Below, piece by piece: positions 1 to 10,709 of a DNA stretch of 64,000 nt. Positions within the stretch are counted from its first letter, which is position 1; every line of letters starts with the position of its first letter. The position numbers were made by a program, and so were the translations under genes. The notes below the pieces were generated by a model that saw only the letters and a list, made by a program, of their open reading frames with translations, was not told the origin of the DNA and ran no database searches. Location of the stretch: positions 146,604,665-146,668,664 of the forward strand of contig JALIGW010000003.1 in assembly GCA_023053685.1 (NCBI GenBank), in the 5' to 3' direction. The DNA is from Diadophis punctatus similis (taxonomy: Eukaryota > Chordata > Lepidosauria > Squamata > Dipsadidae).

Positions 1-430
1 CAATGAAGAATCTCTCTTCCAGCTCGCCAGTTTGGGCATTGGGAGCTTGAGGAGTAGATTGAGCGTCCAGCTCTGGCTGCAGTGTCCAATTTTCTTCCAT
101 GCTCGTGCGAGGAAGCCAGGGAGCTTAGCGGCAGCATATTGCAATTTGCATACCTTAACAAGCCCACTGGTGGCCTCAGTGCGCATTTCCTCCCCATGGA
201 AAATTTTACCCACGTGTGTGGGGCACTGGAGGAATTGGTGCCTGGAGTGAGAGGGGAGCACGGGCTGACTGGGTGGGGAAGGCCGGTAGTTCTGGTGCCC
301 ACTTTGGAGCTTGTTAAGGGGGACCGCTCCTCTGCCCCAGCCATGCGTTTTGAAGCCCGGGCTGCTTGGAGTGAAAAGCATGCAATATGCAATAGCCAAC
401 ACCAGTTAAAGTACTTGCAGCTATGATTTA
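1..430. other. Unassigned GC-richer segment
   Basis: This stretch is clearly richer in G and C than the AT-rich DNA that follows it. It carries two short overlapping open frames (32-250 and 82-426, plus strand) that match no protein I recognise and have no conserved motif. No terminal repeats or tRNA promoter boxes are visible. It could be the end of a repeat that begins outside the window. Confidence 0.3.
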
Positions 431-985
431 AAATGTTGTGTTTATAATAATAATAAAAATTAAACTTGCATGCTGCCCAATTTTCAATAACTCACAATTC
501 CTGTTTTTGTCACGGAATATGAAAGGCTTTGTGTATACGGAATATTCCATAATATTAATAATTTATTGGTTTACTAATTCCTCTTAAAATTATACAATGT
601 CTTGCGTATTATTTCTGAGACGCTATTAATGCTACCAACCTTTATTAATCTTCTATCACCACAATTAAAAGCCATGTGGTTAGAATTACTGTAATGTGCA
701 ATGTTTTAAAGTGTACCAGAATAAAATTTTATAGGCCACACAAACTTTTCTGTTTGGGAAATTTGTTATTTTCTGATTACCAGAATCAGCCTAATCCTAC
801 TCTTACTTAAATGAAATATCTGCTGTTTTTACTGGAAATATGCTCCTTACTATGAACATAGTAAAGCGTAAAAGTATAAAAATCCTAGTTAGCATGAAAG
901 AAGAATTTCAGGAAGCATATTTCCATTCATTCATTATATAGCAAAGTTAATCTGCCTGGATCATATGGAATAAAAACAGGGGACA
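431..985. other. AT-rich DNA, nothing recognised
   Basis: AT-rich unique-looking sequence with no open frame of note, no microsatellite and no transposon terminus that I can see. Confidence 0.4.
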
Positions 986-989
986 GGGT

Positions 990-1240
990 GCTACAGAGAC
1001 TTAATGACACTGGAACTGCTGACCAGAAATGGTCTTTCCTCCGGCGGTTCAAGCCCAGCTCTGTGAGACAGAGTGAGCTCCCATTACTCGATCCCCTAGC
1101 TCCTGCCTGCCCAGCAGTTCAAAAACCTGCAACATTGCATGAAGATAAATGGATACACTTCAGTGGGAAAAAATACCTAGCTGCTTTCATTTGTGTGGAA
1201 AGCAGAAGCTGACACTGGACCTGGCCAAGATGCAAGACAT
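990..1240 (+). repeat. Degenerate tRNA-SINE-like remnant
   Basis: The segment around 1065-1165 carries a string of words (gtgagctcccattac, ccagcagttcaaaa, gatAAATGG) in the same order as the body of the Sauria-type SINE at 30384-30736 (gagctcccattacttgtc, cctagtagttcgaaag, aaaaatagg). The tRNA-like head and the tail are not clear. It is probably an older or related tRNA-derived SINE copy; the family assignment is tentative. Confidence 0.4.
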
Positions 1241-1689
1241 CGCAACACAAGGTGAGGTGAGACTAGAAGAGGAGTCTGGAAGAGCCAGCAACTTGAGTCC
1301 GCTATCTAATTGGTGTAAAGTTATTTTGCTCCCTGTGGTACACCAAGGATAGGTGTGCAAGAGCCAAGTGGAACAGAGTAGCAATCTAGGCTGTCAGGAC
1401 TGCATTGGGTCTATCATGTGTAGATTTCCCTGATACTGTATGCCATATGCTAAATAATAAATACGATAAAAACATTCCTGTGTTGTTTTATTTAATCTGT
1501 ATGTGGTTAAAATATTATATTGGGCCGTCAATTTTTCACAATTTTCAGTTGTGTCAGTTGCAATATTTCATTGCAAAAAGAGAAAAAAATAAGTCTTTAA
1601 AGGACTGTATTATACAACTAGTACTACTATTAGTATATTCATCAGACTTTGAACAGCATCAATCTTATCATTCTGTCCTGGAAAATAAT

Positions 1690-2019
1690 TAGGATGGGTT
1701 CCTCCCGGTTCGGACCGGTTCGCCTGAACTGGTAGCGACCCGCTGGTGACATCACAATGACATCACCAAACCGGATCGGTCGGTGCTGGTCTCTGGGCGC
1801 CGCCATCTTTTTTTTGAATTTTTTTCCCTTCTGAGCATGCACAGAAGCCGAGTTCCAGCACTGTGCATGCGGTCGCCATCTTTTTTTTGCTTTTCCCCTC
1901 ATATTTTTTGTTATTGTGTATGCGCGCGCATGCACTAAGCACATGCACACCTACGAGGCATGCCCATGTGGCATGGGAGGGAGCGAACTGGCAGCGAGGT
2001 AAGTTGGAACCCACCCCTG
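1690..2019 (+). mobile_element. Degenerate hAT-like nonautonomous element
   Basis: Left end ggatgggttcctcccggtt and right end ttggaacccacccctg are inverted repeats of each other and match the ends of the better-preserved element at 15294-15694. The interior holds the GC-rich, gcatgcgc-containing body typical of this group in the window. The outermost bases are eroded on the left and I cannot see a convincing 8-bp duplication. There is no transposase. Confidence 0.6.
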
Positions 2020-2029
2020 GATGTAACCT

Positions 2030-3105
2030 ATGTTGCTTTCTATGCTTATTATAAAGTAGGATTTAGACCATATATACCATGTGACTTGGAATCTAATTGA
2101 CAATAGATAGTTTTTTTATACAGTTAGAAAGAAAACATATTTTAAAATGAAACAAAAAAATTCTATGGAATGAAAAAAGAATCTTCAATTATTTTGCCAC
2201 TGGTTTCTCTCAACTAAATTGGAGATATTTTGTCCATGTTTTTGCCTTCTCTGATGTAAACACTAAAAAGAAATTTTAATTGATAGGCTTTAGGAAATAG
2301 TGTAGCACCGTGGTGGATTTTAGTACTAAAGGCTAATAAGGACTGTCAACCCCAAGCACTAATGTGTTCATTATGAAACTGTGAGATAAAAACATGACAC
2401 TTTGAAGACCTTTTACAAAACAGAAGAAAAAGAACAAACCTTGTCAAGAAATTAAGCTGTCTCTTTATTTGTACATATGTGTATAAATCAGGCGTACAAC
2501 AAGCATTACACATTTCTGCAGCATTAAGGTGGAGGCTTTGTTTTTAATGCTGCACCCACCATCTGCAGATTTTAAGTAGCATTCCAGTGAAACCCACCGG
2601 AGTAGCACCCATTACTTTATAAATTGCAGTGTCAGTGCTAATTCTGTGTGGCAAGCAGGAAATCAATACGCTATATGGCTTTGTGGAAATCTGTGTGAAG
2701 CAGGTTTTCTAGCAGTCCACGTTGGTGTGGGACTACTTAGCACTTAAGATGTATTTGGAAATTTATAGAAAAGTTTTAGATGTAAAGACAATGAGAGGAG
2801 AGAGATGGAAATTACTGTTCTTTGGGTTGGATTGAACAATTCATTTCTTCTCCTTTCCAGACCTCTCCTCCGAGCCTATACCTTCTCCTTCTTCCATCTA
2901 CTCCAGCACTCTTCACCTTAGTAGCCACTGAAGGAATCAATGGTAATAATGGCTCTGTTCAAACAAACCATTTATCCTCATTACTGAATTAACCAATTTT
3001 TTGAATTCACACAACACACTGAAGTATAAACTAAATGATAAAATAATTGTTGATATAGAACATTAACTAAAAATAATTCAAGAAAAAAAATTGGACTCCC
3101 TTGCT
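2030..3105. other. Intergenic DNA, nothing recognised
   Basis: Mixed-composition DNA without a supportable gene. The 2450-2700 part is less AT-rich and free of obvious repeats. Whether it is conserved cannot be judged from one sequence. Confidence 0.35.
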
Positions 3106-3109
3106 GATC

Positions 3110-3262
3110 TAATCTCTTGTATATATTAAGGTTTTTAAAACTTTTTAGTTTTACTGCTTTTGACTTGTTTAATGTTTTAATATTTGTTTTCTGTAAGCTG
3201 CCCAGGGTCAGGTCTTGTGAGGTGTGTGTGTGTGTGTGTGGGGGGGCATATAAATTGGTAAA
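3110..3262 (+). repeat. CR1/L2-like LINE 3' tail with (TG)n
   Basis: A T-rich run leads into tgtaagctgcccagggtcagg and ends in ggggcatataaattgg. This is the pattern of the reptile LINE 3' UTR seen more clearly at 56330-56412 (gtgagccgcccagagtct ... ggtggcatacaaatg). A (TG)n/(G)n microsatellite at about 3222-3246 has expanded inside it. Confidence 0.55.
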
Positions 3263-3386
3263 CTTGGTATTTTTTGTGATTCCAGTCACTCACTTACAAC
3301 CATCATGTTCACATAATATCACAAGAAACAGATTAAAAGGGAGGTAGTGAGCTCAATAGGTGGTCCATTAAGTGTATTAAATGGAG

Positions 3387-3889
3387 CAGGGGTGTCAAAC
3401 TTGATTTCATTGAGGGCCGCATCAGGGTTGTGTTTGACCTCAGAGGGCCAGGATGGGTGTGGCCCGGGTGGGCATGGCCACCTTGACGTCACTCATGTTA
3501 GGGCCACCTGTGTGGCCTGAGCGCTCTGCCAGCGAAAATGGGCTCCCGAGTTCCGTTTACGGCTGCAATGGCCTCCTGCAACCCTCTGCCAGCAAAAATG
3601 GAACTCTGGGGGGGGGCACACATGCAGCCCTTGCAAGTTCTGTTTTTGGCTGGCATGGTCTCCTGCAACCCTCTGCCAGTGAAAATGGAGCTGGGGGGGG
3701 GGGGCAAGTGCAGCCCTTGTGAGCTCTGTTTTTGGCTGGGATGGGCTCCTGCAACCCTCTTCCAGCAAAAATGGAGCTCGGGAGAGCCATGTGCAGCCCT
3801 CATGAGCTCTGTTTTGGTAGCAGGGGCACTATGAGCTGGTCCTTCACTATTTCCAGGGAGGCCCCGTGTGCCAGATCTAAGCACCCCTG
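3387..3889 (+). mobile_element. hAT-like element with internal 86-87 bp tandem repeat
   Basis: The left terminus caggggtgtcaaac and right terminus aagcacccctg form short inverted ends of hAT type. The flanking 8-mers aaatggag (3379-3386) and agatagag (3890-3897) agree at six of eight bases, consistent with an aged target-site duplication. The interior contains a minisatellite: the word ctgcaaccctct recurs at 3576, 3663 and 3749, a spacing of 86-87 bp, each unit including G-runs and a ccagcaaaaatgga-type block. Open frames through it (for example 3498-3986 minus) only reflect the tandem repeat. No transposase is encoded. Confidence 0.65.
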
Positions 3890-3897
3890 AGATAGAG

Positions 3898-4773
3898 TAA
3901 CATAACATAACACTGATAACAGCAGATACTTCAGTTGATTTCTCAGCCAAAAGTCTAAGAAGTGACAATCTAGCCATCATGACCAACTGACTCCCATTTT
4001 GTCATTTAAAAGACTAGGAGAGTTGTTATCTTTTGATAACTATTGGCGAGGCTTCGAGGAATGGAGAAATCAAGCACATTCTCCCCCCTCATTTAATCAG
4101 CTCAAGGTTGGATACTTTTCTTAAAAGCTTCAAAGGGTTGGTTCAATTTTGTAAAACTTTGAGTGAAGCATCCTTTTGAAAAGCTTTCTGAAGCTCTGCA
4201 GCCTATCTGCTTCTGAAGACGGAAACAAAGCTGCCATCTTTATGTGCCTTTTTTGTAGACTTTTTAAAACTGTCCCCAGACTTTGAAGTTATAATTTATT
4301 TTCACACACCGATGTTGTGTGCATTTTCTGCAAGAGAGAAACTTTTGTTCTAGCTTAGTGGCAAGAGGCTGAGTTTGACTTCTGCAAGAGAAAATTGAAT
4401 GATTTAAAAACTATCATTTAAAATCGAAAAGAGTAGTTCTCTGCCAAAATATAATTATCCTCTTAAACAGCGCATTAAACCAGAAAAGAATGCAATATTA
4501 AGCCACAGATAAATGCAAATGGTATTGCCACAATAAATAATAGCTATAAATAGGATGCCAGTGTTTCTCATATTTTTATGTGTTAAAGAAAAGATGGTGT
4601 CACAGTTATTTTTCCCATATGCTAGTTTTCACTGCCTGATTATTTTCACTGTAGGGAAAAGGGGATGTAACAGAACAGAATTAGCCAGACTTCCTTGCTG
4701 ACAATTGACAGCAGATCCTATTTGTTGTCATTTTCCAGTGAAGGTACTATCTGATAACTTGGGGAAAACAGTA
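3898..4773. other. Left flank of the DIRS element, nothing recognised
   Basis: Ordinary AT-rich sequence with no supportable feature. Its last bases, gaaaacagta, are the left flank of the DIRS insertion. Confidence 0.4.
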
Positions 4774-4785
4774 CTTCTCCATAGT

Positions 4786-4893
4786 GGGTGGAGCTAGCCT
4801 CCAAGAATGGGTTAAATCTGCCCTCTAGCCAATAGGACCGAGTCATAAAAAAGGTATAAATAGTGCCCTGCTAGATTGGCACCCCCTCTTTTA
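4786..4893 (+). repeat. DIRS left inverted terminal repeat (108 bp)
   Basis: This block is the exact reverse complement of 10710-10817 by my reading, 108 of 108 bases. It begins gggtggagctagcctcc and ends ggcaccccctcttt. Outside it lies an 11-12 base extension (4774-4785) that differs from the right end. Because DIRS ends are re-templated from the internal complementary region at each cycle, perfect identity shows correct structure but does not alone prove recent insertion. Confidence 0.95.
4855..4862 (+). promoter_or_regulatory. Probable TATA box of the DIRS promoter
   Basis: The octamer tataaata lies in the left terminal repeat about 840 bp before the gag ATG, in the right orientation to drive the element. 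The same octamer is present inverted in the right repeat (about 10741-10748), so each terminus could start transcription inward. The function is inferred from the motif and its position. Confidence 0.5.
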
Positions 4894-5697
4894 TCTCGGT
4901 CCTAGCCAGTGGACTAGTGCTTTTCCAGTCTTGGAGGCTAGTTCCATCCTTTCTGCAAAATCCAGACTCTACTCTTCTGTGCTTGTGAGTTTACATCGTT
5001 ATAGTCTCCCCAATCACTGACAGCTGTCAATCCTCTGGGTGAGCACGGTCCGGGCGGCTGCCCGGCTGTTCCAGCCTACTGGCCGAGGGATTGACATTTT
5101 CCATCGCTGTCAGCCGCTGCCTGTCGCTATTTAACGATATTGCCTTAGTTGACTAAAGCGATTCCAGCCGGTGCCGGCTAATCGCTCTCGGCCGATCTCC
5201 ACAGAGTGCGCTCTGTCAGGCCGTTGCCTTTTCGCCGACACTGCTCTATTGAGAACTTTAGGGAGCGACGCCAGCAGAGATTTCCTGCCCAGTCGCCTCC
5301 CTGTGCCACGGCCGACTCCAACAGAGCGAAAACTCTGTCAGGCCCAAAGCGCGGCTGCCAACGGAAGGCAGGAAAAGCCGTTTTTCATCTTGCCCGAGGG
5401 TGACGTCATCGCGGCGGCCATTTTTCGAACTCGCCGCCCCCTCCTGCCATTGGCTGGTCTTACCTGTGACGCGGACATCCCTCGGAGCTGTTGCCAGCCG
5501 CGGATCCTTCCCTTGACTGAAGTTTGATGCATGCGCAGCCGAGCTCGCTCCAGGAACCGCCTGGACCACGCCCACGCCTGTGACGAGCGCACGGAGGCAG
5601 CTGCCCTTGGCTCTCCGCCCCTCACCTTCGCAGCGCGGCTCCTTTGACGACGTCAGCTGCCTCTTCGCCTTCAAATAAGGCGCCGCGGCTCCCAGCC

Positions 5698-7455
5698 ATG
5701 TCGGAGCAAGCGTCTAAGCAGGGCAAGGCAAAGGGCAAGTCCAATAGGCCCTGCCCTGCTGAAGAGGACCCCTTGGAGGTTCCGCAACCACATACCACCA
5801 ACGTGGCCAGGGACAGGTCCCCTATTGGCACGCCTCCTCCCCCAAGGTCAAAGTCATCCAAGGCTGCCCGCAGTGACAAGAATAAGTCCTCTTCCAAGGA
5901 CAAGGGACTGTCCGGGGCACACCATACTGGCTCCCAGAAATCCTCGGGGACCACCCCCCATGGGAACAACCCCCCCCTACCTCAGGGCCACAAGCAGGCA
6001 TCGTCATCTCCTGCCAATGTGTCCCTTGATAACCCGGACATTTGCCTTCGGGAGGGGGATGTCTGGGGCACATCCAGACCCAGTAGGCCACCCTGCCACC
6101 AGGGGGCCCCCGCAATTGATCCACTAGATGACCCAGCGGTCCAGTCCAGGATGAACGACGCCATTCGAAGAGGCATTGCAGCCGCAGTCCAGGCAATGGC
6201 CTGCCCACCTCAACCCGCTGAAGAGAGGCGGGCTCCCTCCCCTGTCCCCTTGATACAGGGTCACGCCTGCCCTGAGGACACGGAGGATGAAGATTTTTCT
6301 GTACACAGTTCCCCCATTCCGTTGGGGGACCCTGACAAAGAGGAGGGAGAACTGGACGAGGGGCAGCAGGAGGAGGACCATCTTCAGCCTCTGCTGTCTG
6401 AGGATGAGGATCTGGCCCCCGAGCCGTCCACATCCACGGCTCTTTTCCACCCCAGCCTGTTCCGCTCTCTCCTCCATAAAGCCAGGGCTACCGCAAACAT
6501 CCCTCCCTCTCCGGCGGACCCCCAGGGGACGGCTGTCTCAGGGGACCCCATTTTTGGTGAGGCCTCTTCCTCTCCCACAGAGGTCATTCCTACACCTAAC
6601 CTCTTTGTGGAGGCCATTACTAAATAATGGCAGTCTCCGGCCTCGGGGCCGATCCCTAACACCCTCGATAAACGTTATTTCAACGTGTCATCTCAACTAT
6701 CCCAGCATCTGCCGGTGCCCCCGGTGGACCCACCAGTTTTGGCCCTATACTCCAGCGCTCCGGTCCCAGGGGAGCCTGATGACCTGCTGCGACCAGAAGA
6801 GAAGCGCATGGAGGCTATTCTGCAGCGCACCCACCAGGCGGCCGCCTGGGTGGTGAAAGCATCTAAGACGGCATCCTTCTTTTGCCGGACATCACTTAAA
6901 TGGCTGCATGTCCTCCAGGACCACATACCGCAGGCTGACACCAAGGCACACCGCGATATCAACAGACTGATCGCCGCGGCCCAGTTTACGTCTGACACCA
7001 CTCTACAGGCGGGCCGCTTCGCTGCCAGGGCCATGGGAGGGGCGGTAGTGGCCAGACGTATGCACTGGCTCCGCAGCTGGTCAGCTGACTTACGCCATAA
7101 GTGGAAGCTGGTCGCGGCCCCTATTTCGGGTCAGTTGCTTTTCGGCCCGGCCCTTGACCGCATTACTACCGAAAACAAGGACAAATGGAAGGTGTTACCC
7201 ACCTATTCTAAAAAATCATACAATAGGTCTCCTGCCTTCCGGCATGCCTCAAGGGCCCCGGAGACATCTTACAGGTCCCAGGGGCAATACGGGTCTACCC
7301 AGAATCAATACGGGTCTTCTCAGGGTCAATATGGTAATACACAGGGCCAATATGTTTCCCGACAGCGGTCCGCTGCAGATAGGCCGTACCGGGGTGGGCA
7401 GTCCAAACGGCCCTTTAGAGGAGCCGGTGGTCACCCTTACCGCCAGTATAAGTAG
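5698..7455 (+). pseudogene. DIRS gag-like ORF, one in-frame stop
   Basis: One frame runs from ATG 5698 to the stop ending at 7455 (about 585 codons), broken only by TAA at 6625-6627. I place the start at 5698 because the frame opened earlier at 5644 begins with TTG. The N-terminal half is low in order, rich in Lys, Pro and Ser near residues 1-110, then acidic. The C-terminal half after the stop (6685 on) holds the more conserved-looking region (around PPVDPPVLALYSS) and ends in a Gln/Tyr/Gly/Ser/Arg-rich tail of imperfect repeats (around GSTQNQYGSSQGQYGNTQ). The role is inferred: a nucleocapsid-like protein packing element RNA. The tail overlaps pol in another frame from 7154. Apart from the stop the frame is open, so the lesion is probably recent. 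Confidence 0.8.
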
Positions 7456-10393
7456 ACCCGACTCGATCCCTCCCATTGGGGGTCGACTGGCATCCTTTGC
7501 CAGTCGGTGGGAGGAAATCACCAATGACGCATGGGTTTTGCAAAACCTGTCGACAGGACTGTACCTGGAATTTATTTCCACCCCTCCGAGGTTTTTCTTA
7601 CGCTGCCCCTTGTCTTCAAACATTTCCAAAAGGGTCCTCGTAGATCAGGCAATTCAGCACCTACTGGACATTAGAGCCATCCAGCGGGTGCCTGAGGACC
7701 AGCAGGGGCAAGGATTTTATTCCATCTTATTTGTGGTTCCAAAATCCTCGGGTGGATGGAGAGCAATTCTCGATCTGAAACGCCTGAACAGATACGTGAG
7801 GTACAGAAAATTCAAGATGCACACCCTGCAATCAATTCTGGCGGGCATTAGGCGCGGCGACTTTCTCGCCTCAATTGACCTCACGGAGGCCTACCTCCAT
7901 ATCCCAATTCATGAATCTCATCGCCAATTCCTCAGATTTTGTTATGCAGGTGTGCACTATGAATACCAGGCGTTGCCCTTCGGCCTGTCTTCAGCGCCAA
8001 GGGTATTTACCAAGGTCCTGGCCGCCTTGACAGCCCACCTGCGGGCTCTCCCCGTGCGTGTTCAGTGCTACCTGGATGACATACTCATCCAGTCCTCGTC
8101 CCTGACCCAGGCTCAGCAGGACATCCAGGTGACCCTCAACACACTTGAACACCACGGGTTCCTCGTTAATTTAAACAAGAGCCAGTTGGTCCCCTCTACC
8201 AGGGTTACCCATCTGGGGGCCATTATTGACTCTCTGGAGTGCAGGGTCTACCTGTCCCAGGAACGGAGAGACAGCATATTGGAGTTAGTCCAGCAAGTTC
8301 TGGCCCAAACTAGGGTTCCCCTGAACCAGCTGTCATCCCTCCTGGGGAAGATGATTTCCGCGATACATATCGCCCCGTGGGCGCACCTGCATTCCAGAGA
8401 CCTTCAATGGTTTCTTCTCCCCTTTCAGCGGGCAAAAAGAAGCAACTCCCCAGCACGGGTCCGGGTTCCGATGCCGGTCAGACGGTCCCTTCGATGGTGG
8501 TCCTCGCCCGCCTTGAGCAGGGGCTTCGAATTCCTGGAACCTCAGCGGCTGACTGTAATGACCGACGCCAGCACCACGGGCTGGGGGGCCCACACCGACT
8601 CCCTCGTTGCCCAGGGCACTTGGTCCAGGGAGGAGCAGGTTCTCCCAATAAACTTATTGGAGCTCAGGGCTGTCCGGCTGGCACTTGTACACTTCCAGAA
8701 CCACCTGGCGGGTCGTCACGCTCTAGTCTTAACGGACAACGTGACGACAAAGGCCCACATAAACCGGCAAGGGGGGACCATCTCCAGGGCCCTCATGAAC
8801 AAGGCCATGACTCTAGGGCTCTGGGCAGAGCGTCACCTTCGATTAGTCATAGCGGAGCACATCTCCGGTGTAAGCAACACCACTGCGGACTGGCTCAGCC
8901 GAAATGCCATCAACCCAGCGGAGTGGTCCTTACACCCGGACATATTTCATCAGATTGTGACCCGCTTTGGTCTGCCGGCCATAGACCTATTCGCCACCCC
9001 GGACAATGCCAAGCTCCCCAGGTTTGTGACCAGGTTCCGAACTCCGGGCGCGGAAGACATGGACGCTCTCCGATGCTCATGGCCACAGGAGCTCCTGTAT
9101 GCTTCCCCCCCTCCCGCTGATCCCCAAGGTCATCCGGAGGGTATTGCTCCTGAAAGCGGAAATCATCCTCCTCGCCCCGCACTGGCCCAGGAGGACTTGG
9201 TTCGCGGACCTTATGTCCCTGTCCGCGTCACCTCCCTGGCGGATCCCGCCGACAGAGTGGTCGCTTGCCCAGGGGTCAGTGCATCATCCAGAGCCGCACT
9301 GGCTACAACTGACCGCCTGGCGCTTGAGCGGCTCACTCTGCAATACCGCCTAGTTCCGGACAACATCTCCAGAATTATGTTGGCCTCTAGGAGGCAGTCG
9401 ACGGACCGGATCTATTCTGCGACCTGGCGCACATTTTGCCGCTGGTGCGCAGAGGTGGGATATTCACCCGTTGAACTTTCCATCATCAACGTCATCCAGT
9501 TTCTGCGACAGGGGCTCTCCAAGGGCCTTTCTCCCAACACCTTACGCAGGCAGGTTGCAGCCCTGTCGACTGTTCTGTCCTGTCAGACCCTAGATTCGCT
9601 GGCTGCTCACCCGCTTTTGAGGCAGTTCCTTAAGGGAGTAACTAACCTGTGTCCACCTGTGGTGCATCGCTTCCCCACGTGGGATCTTTCCAAGGTCCTC
9701 TCAGCCCTCACGGTAGCACCCTTCGAGCCCTTGGACAGTGTCCCATTGTCACATCTGTCTTTCAAGGTGGCGTTCCTCGTCGCGATCACCTTGGCGCGCA
9801 GGATTTCTGAACTCGCAGCCCTGTCAGTGTGGGAGGACCTGTGCGTTTTCCATAGCGACAGGGTTGTTCTCCGTTTGGATCCGGCTTTTGTGCCCAAGGT
9901 GAACACTCCTTTCCACAGGGCACAGGAGGTTATCTTACCAGCCTTTTTTCATAATCCGTCCACAGACTCTGAACAGGCTTGGCATGTGCTGGACATGAGG
10001 CGCACTCTGGATATTTACATCAAGCGTACGTCTCCCCTCTGGCGCACGGAGACTCTGTTTGTGACCTTTCGCCCCTCTGCCCAGGGTCGCAAGGCGTCCT
10101 CGGCAACGATAGGCCGATGGATCCGTGCCACGATATCCTTAGCCTACAAACACATGTCCTTGCCCAGACCATCGGGTCTTACAGCCCACTCCACCCGTAG
10201 CGCTGCCACCTCAGCGGCATGGAACGCTAGGGCTTCCATTGACGAAGTCTGTAGGGCGGCCACTTGGTCCTCACTGACTCCCTTCATCCGTCATTACAAA
10301 CTGGATGTTTATGCCTCGCAGGAGGCAGAATTTGGTCGACGGGTGCTGGGGGCCGGTTTGCCAGTGGGTGTTCTTCCCAGCCAGGACAATTGA
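7154..10393 (+). CDS. DIRS pol: reverse transcriptase, RNase H, tyrosine recombinase
   Basis: A 1,079-codon open frame. Its true start is uncertain: 7154 is a TTG and the first 300 bases overlap gag in another frame, so recognisable protein begins near residue 95. RT spans about residues 150-370 and has FLASIDLTEAYLHIPI, LPFGLSSAP and the catalytic YLDD at 306-309. RNase H follows with TDAS (470), an ELRA glutamate, TDN and NTTADWLSR. The tyrosine recombinase is about residues 735-1060 with Arg in LARRISEL (880-886), HSTR (1012-1015), a downstream Trp, and the likely nucleophile Tyr1048 in HYKLDV. It would copy RNA to DNA and insert a circular product by site-specific strand exchange. Odd point: at about 9110-9340 the sensible protein (LAPHWPRRTWFADLMSL) is in another frame, so residues about 653-730 are probably not native. 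Confidence 0.88.
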   Translation: MTALLPKTRTNGRCYPPILKNHTIGLLPSGMPQGPRRHLTGPRGNTGLPRINTGLLRVNMVIHRANMFPDSGPLQIGRTGVGSPNGPLEEPVVTLTASISRPDSIPPIGGRLASFASRWEEITNDAWVLQNLSTGLYLEFISTPPRFFLRCPLSSNISKRVLVDQAIQHLLDIRAIQRVPEDQQGQGFYSILFVVPKSSGGWRAILDLKRLNRYVRYRKFKMHTLQSILAGIRRGDFLASIDLTEAYLHIPIHESHRQFLRFCYAGVHYEYQALPFGLSSAPRVFTKVLAALTAHLRALPVRVQCYLDDILIQSSSLTQAQQDIQVTLNTLEHHGFLVNLNKSQLVPSTRVTHLGAIIDSLECRVYLSQERRDSILELVQQVLAQTRVPLNQLSSLLGKMISAIHIAPWAHLHSRDLQWFLLPFQRAKRSNSPARVRVPMPVRRSLRWWSSPALSRGFEFLEPQRLTVMTDASTTGWGAHTDSLVAQGTWSREEQVLPINLLELRAVRLALVHFQNHLAGRHALVLTDNVTTKAHINRQGGTISRALMNKAMTLGLWAERHLRLVIAEHISGVSNTTADWLSRNAINPAEWSLHPDIFHQIVTRFGLPAIDLFATPDNAKLPRFVTRFRTPGAEDMDALRCSWPQELLYASPPPADPQGHPEGIAPESGNHPPRPALAQEDLVRGPYVPVRVTSLADPADRVVACPGVSASSRAALATTDRLALERLTLQYRLVPDNISRIMLASRRQSTDRIYSATWRTFCRWCAEVGYSPVELSIINVIQFLRQGLSKGLSPNTLRRQVAALSTVLSCQTLDSLAAHPLLRQFLKGVTNLCPPVVHRFPTWDLSKVLSALTVAPFEPLDSVPLSHLSFKVAFLVAITLARRISELAALSVWEDLCVFHSDRVVLRLDPAFVPKVNTPFHRAQEVILPAFFHNPSTDSEQAWHVLDMRRTLDIYIKRTSPLWRTETLFVTFRPSAQGRKASSATIGRWIRATISLAYKHMSLPRPSGLTAHSTRSAATSAAWNARASIDEVCRAATWSSLTPFIRHYKLDVYASQEAEFGRRVLGAGLPVGVLPSQDN

Positions 10394-10424
10394 TCCCGCC
10401 CTAGGGACGCCAGCTTTGGTATGT

Positions 10425-10520
10425 CCCATTCTTGGAGGCTAGCTCCACCCACTATGGAGAAGGGACGTTGGTACTCACCTGTGAGACGTCCTTTCTCGTA
10501 GGGTGGAGCTAGCCTCCAAG
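10425..10520 (+). repeat. DIRS internal complementary region
   Basis: Positions 10425-10462 are the reverse complement of the left end (4774-4811), and 10458-10520 are the reverse complement of the right end (10798-10860). The two halves overlap by five bases, agaag, the complement of cttct. In the accepted DIRS model this region is the template that joins and regenerates the two termini through a circular intermediate. It therefore displays the circle junction directly. Confidence 0.93.
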
Positions 10521-10653
10521 TCCCTCCCTTGTCTGGGGCTGGCTGGGCGATCCTGGCATTTTGCAATGTATATAGTTATTCAAGTCTGATCTGGGGTATT
10601 TTCCTCTATACATAGTTTCTTACTTCTCTGGTTGCTGTTTGATGTACATAGTT

Positions 10654-10659
10654 AATAAA
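10654..10659 (+). promoter_or_regulatory. Candidate polyadenylation signal of DIRS
   Basis: AATAAA lies 261 bp after the pol stop and just before the right terminal repeat, a sensible place for 3' processing of the element transcript. It is followed by a GT-rich stretch (tgtctggttgttctgg). Assigned by motif only. Confidence 0.4.
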
Positions 10660-10709
10660 TTGTCTGGTTGTTCTGGAAAAGCACATGGAGTCTTGTTTTG
10701 TCCCTCGAT

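Noticed and set aside
1642..2054. Overlapping ORFs on both strands
   Set aside because: They lie in a hAT-like element with ggttcc...ggaacccacccctg ends.
3498..3986. 162-codon minus ORF with repeated peptide blocks
   Set aside because: Encoded by the tandem repeat of a hAT-like element; the repeat unit is 86-87 bp and fits no conserved protein.
8377..9120. 247-codon plus-strand ORF
   Set aside because: It is a shadow of the DIRS RNase H region in another frame, with no domain, except that its neighbour at 9099-9353 holds real linker protein, reported as a finding.
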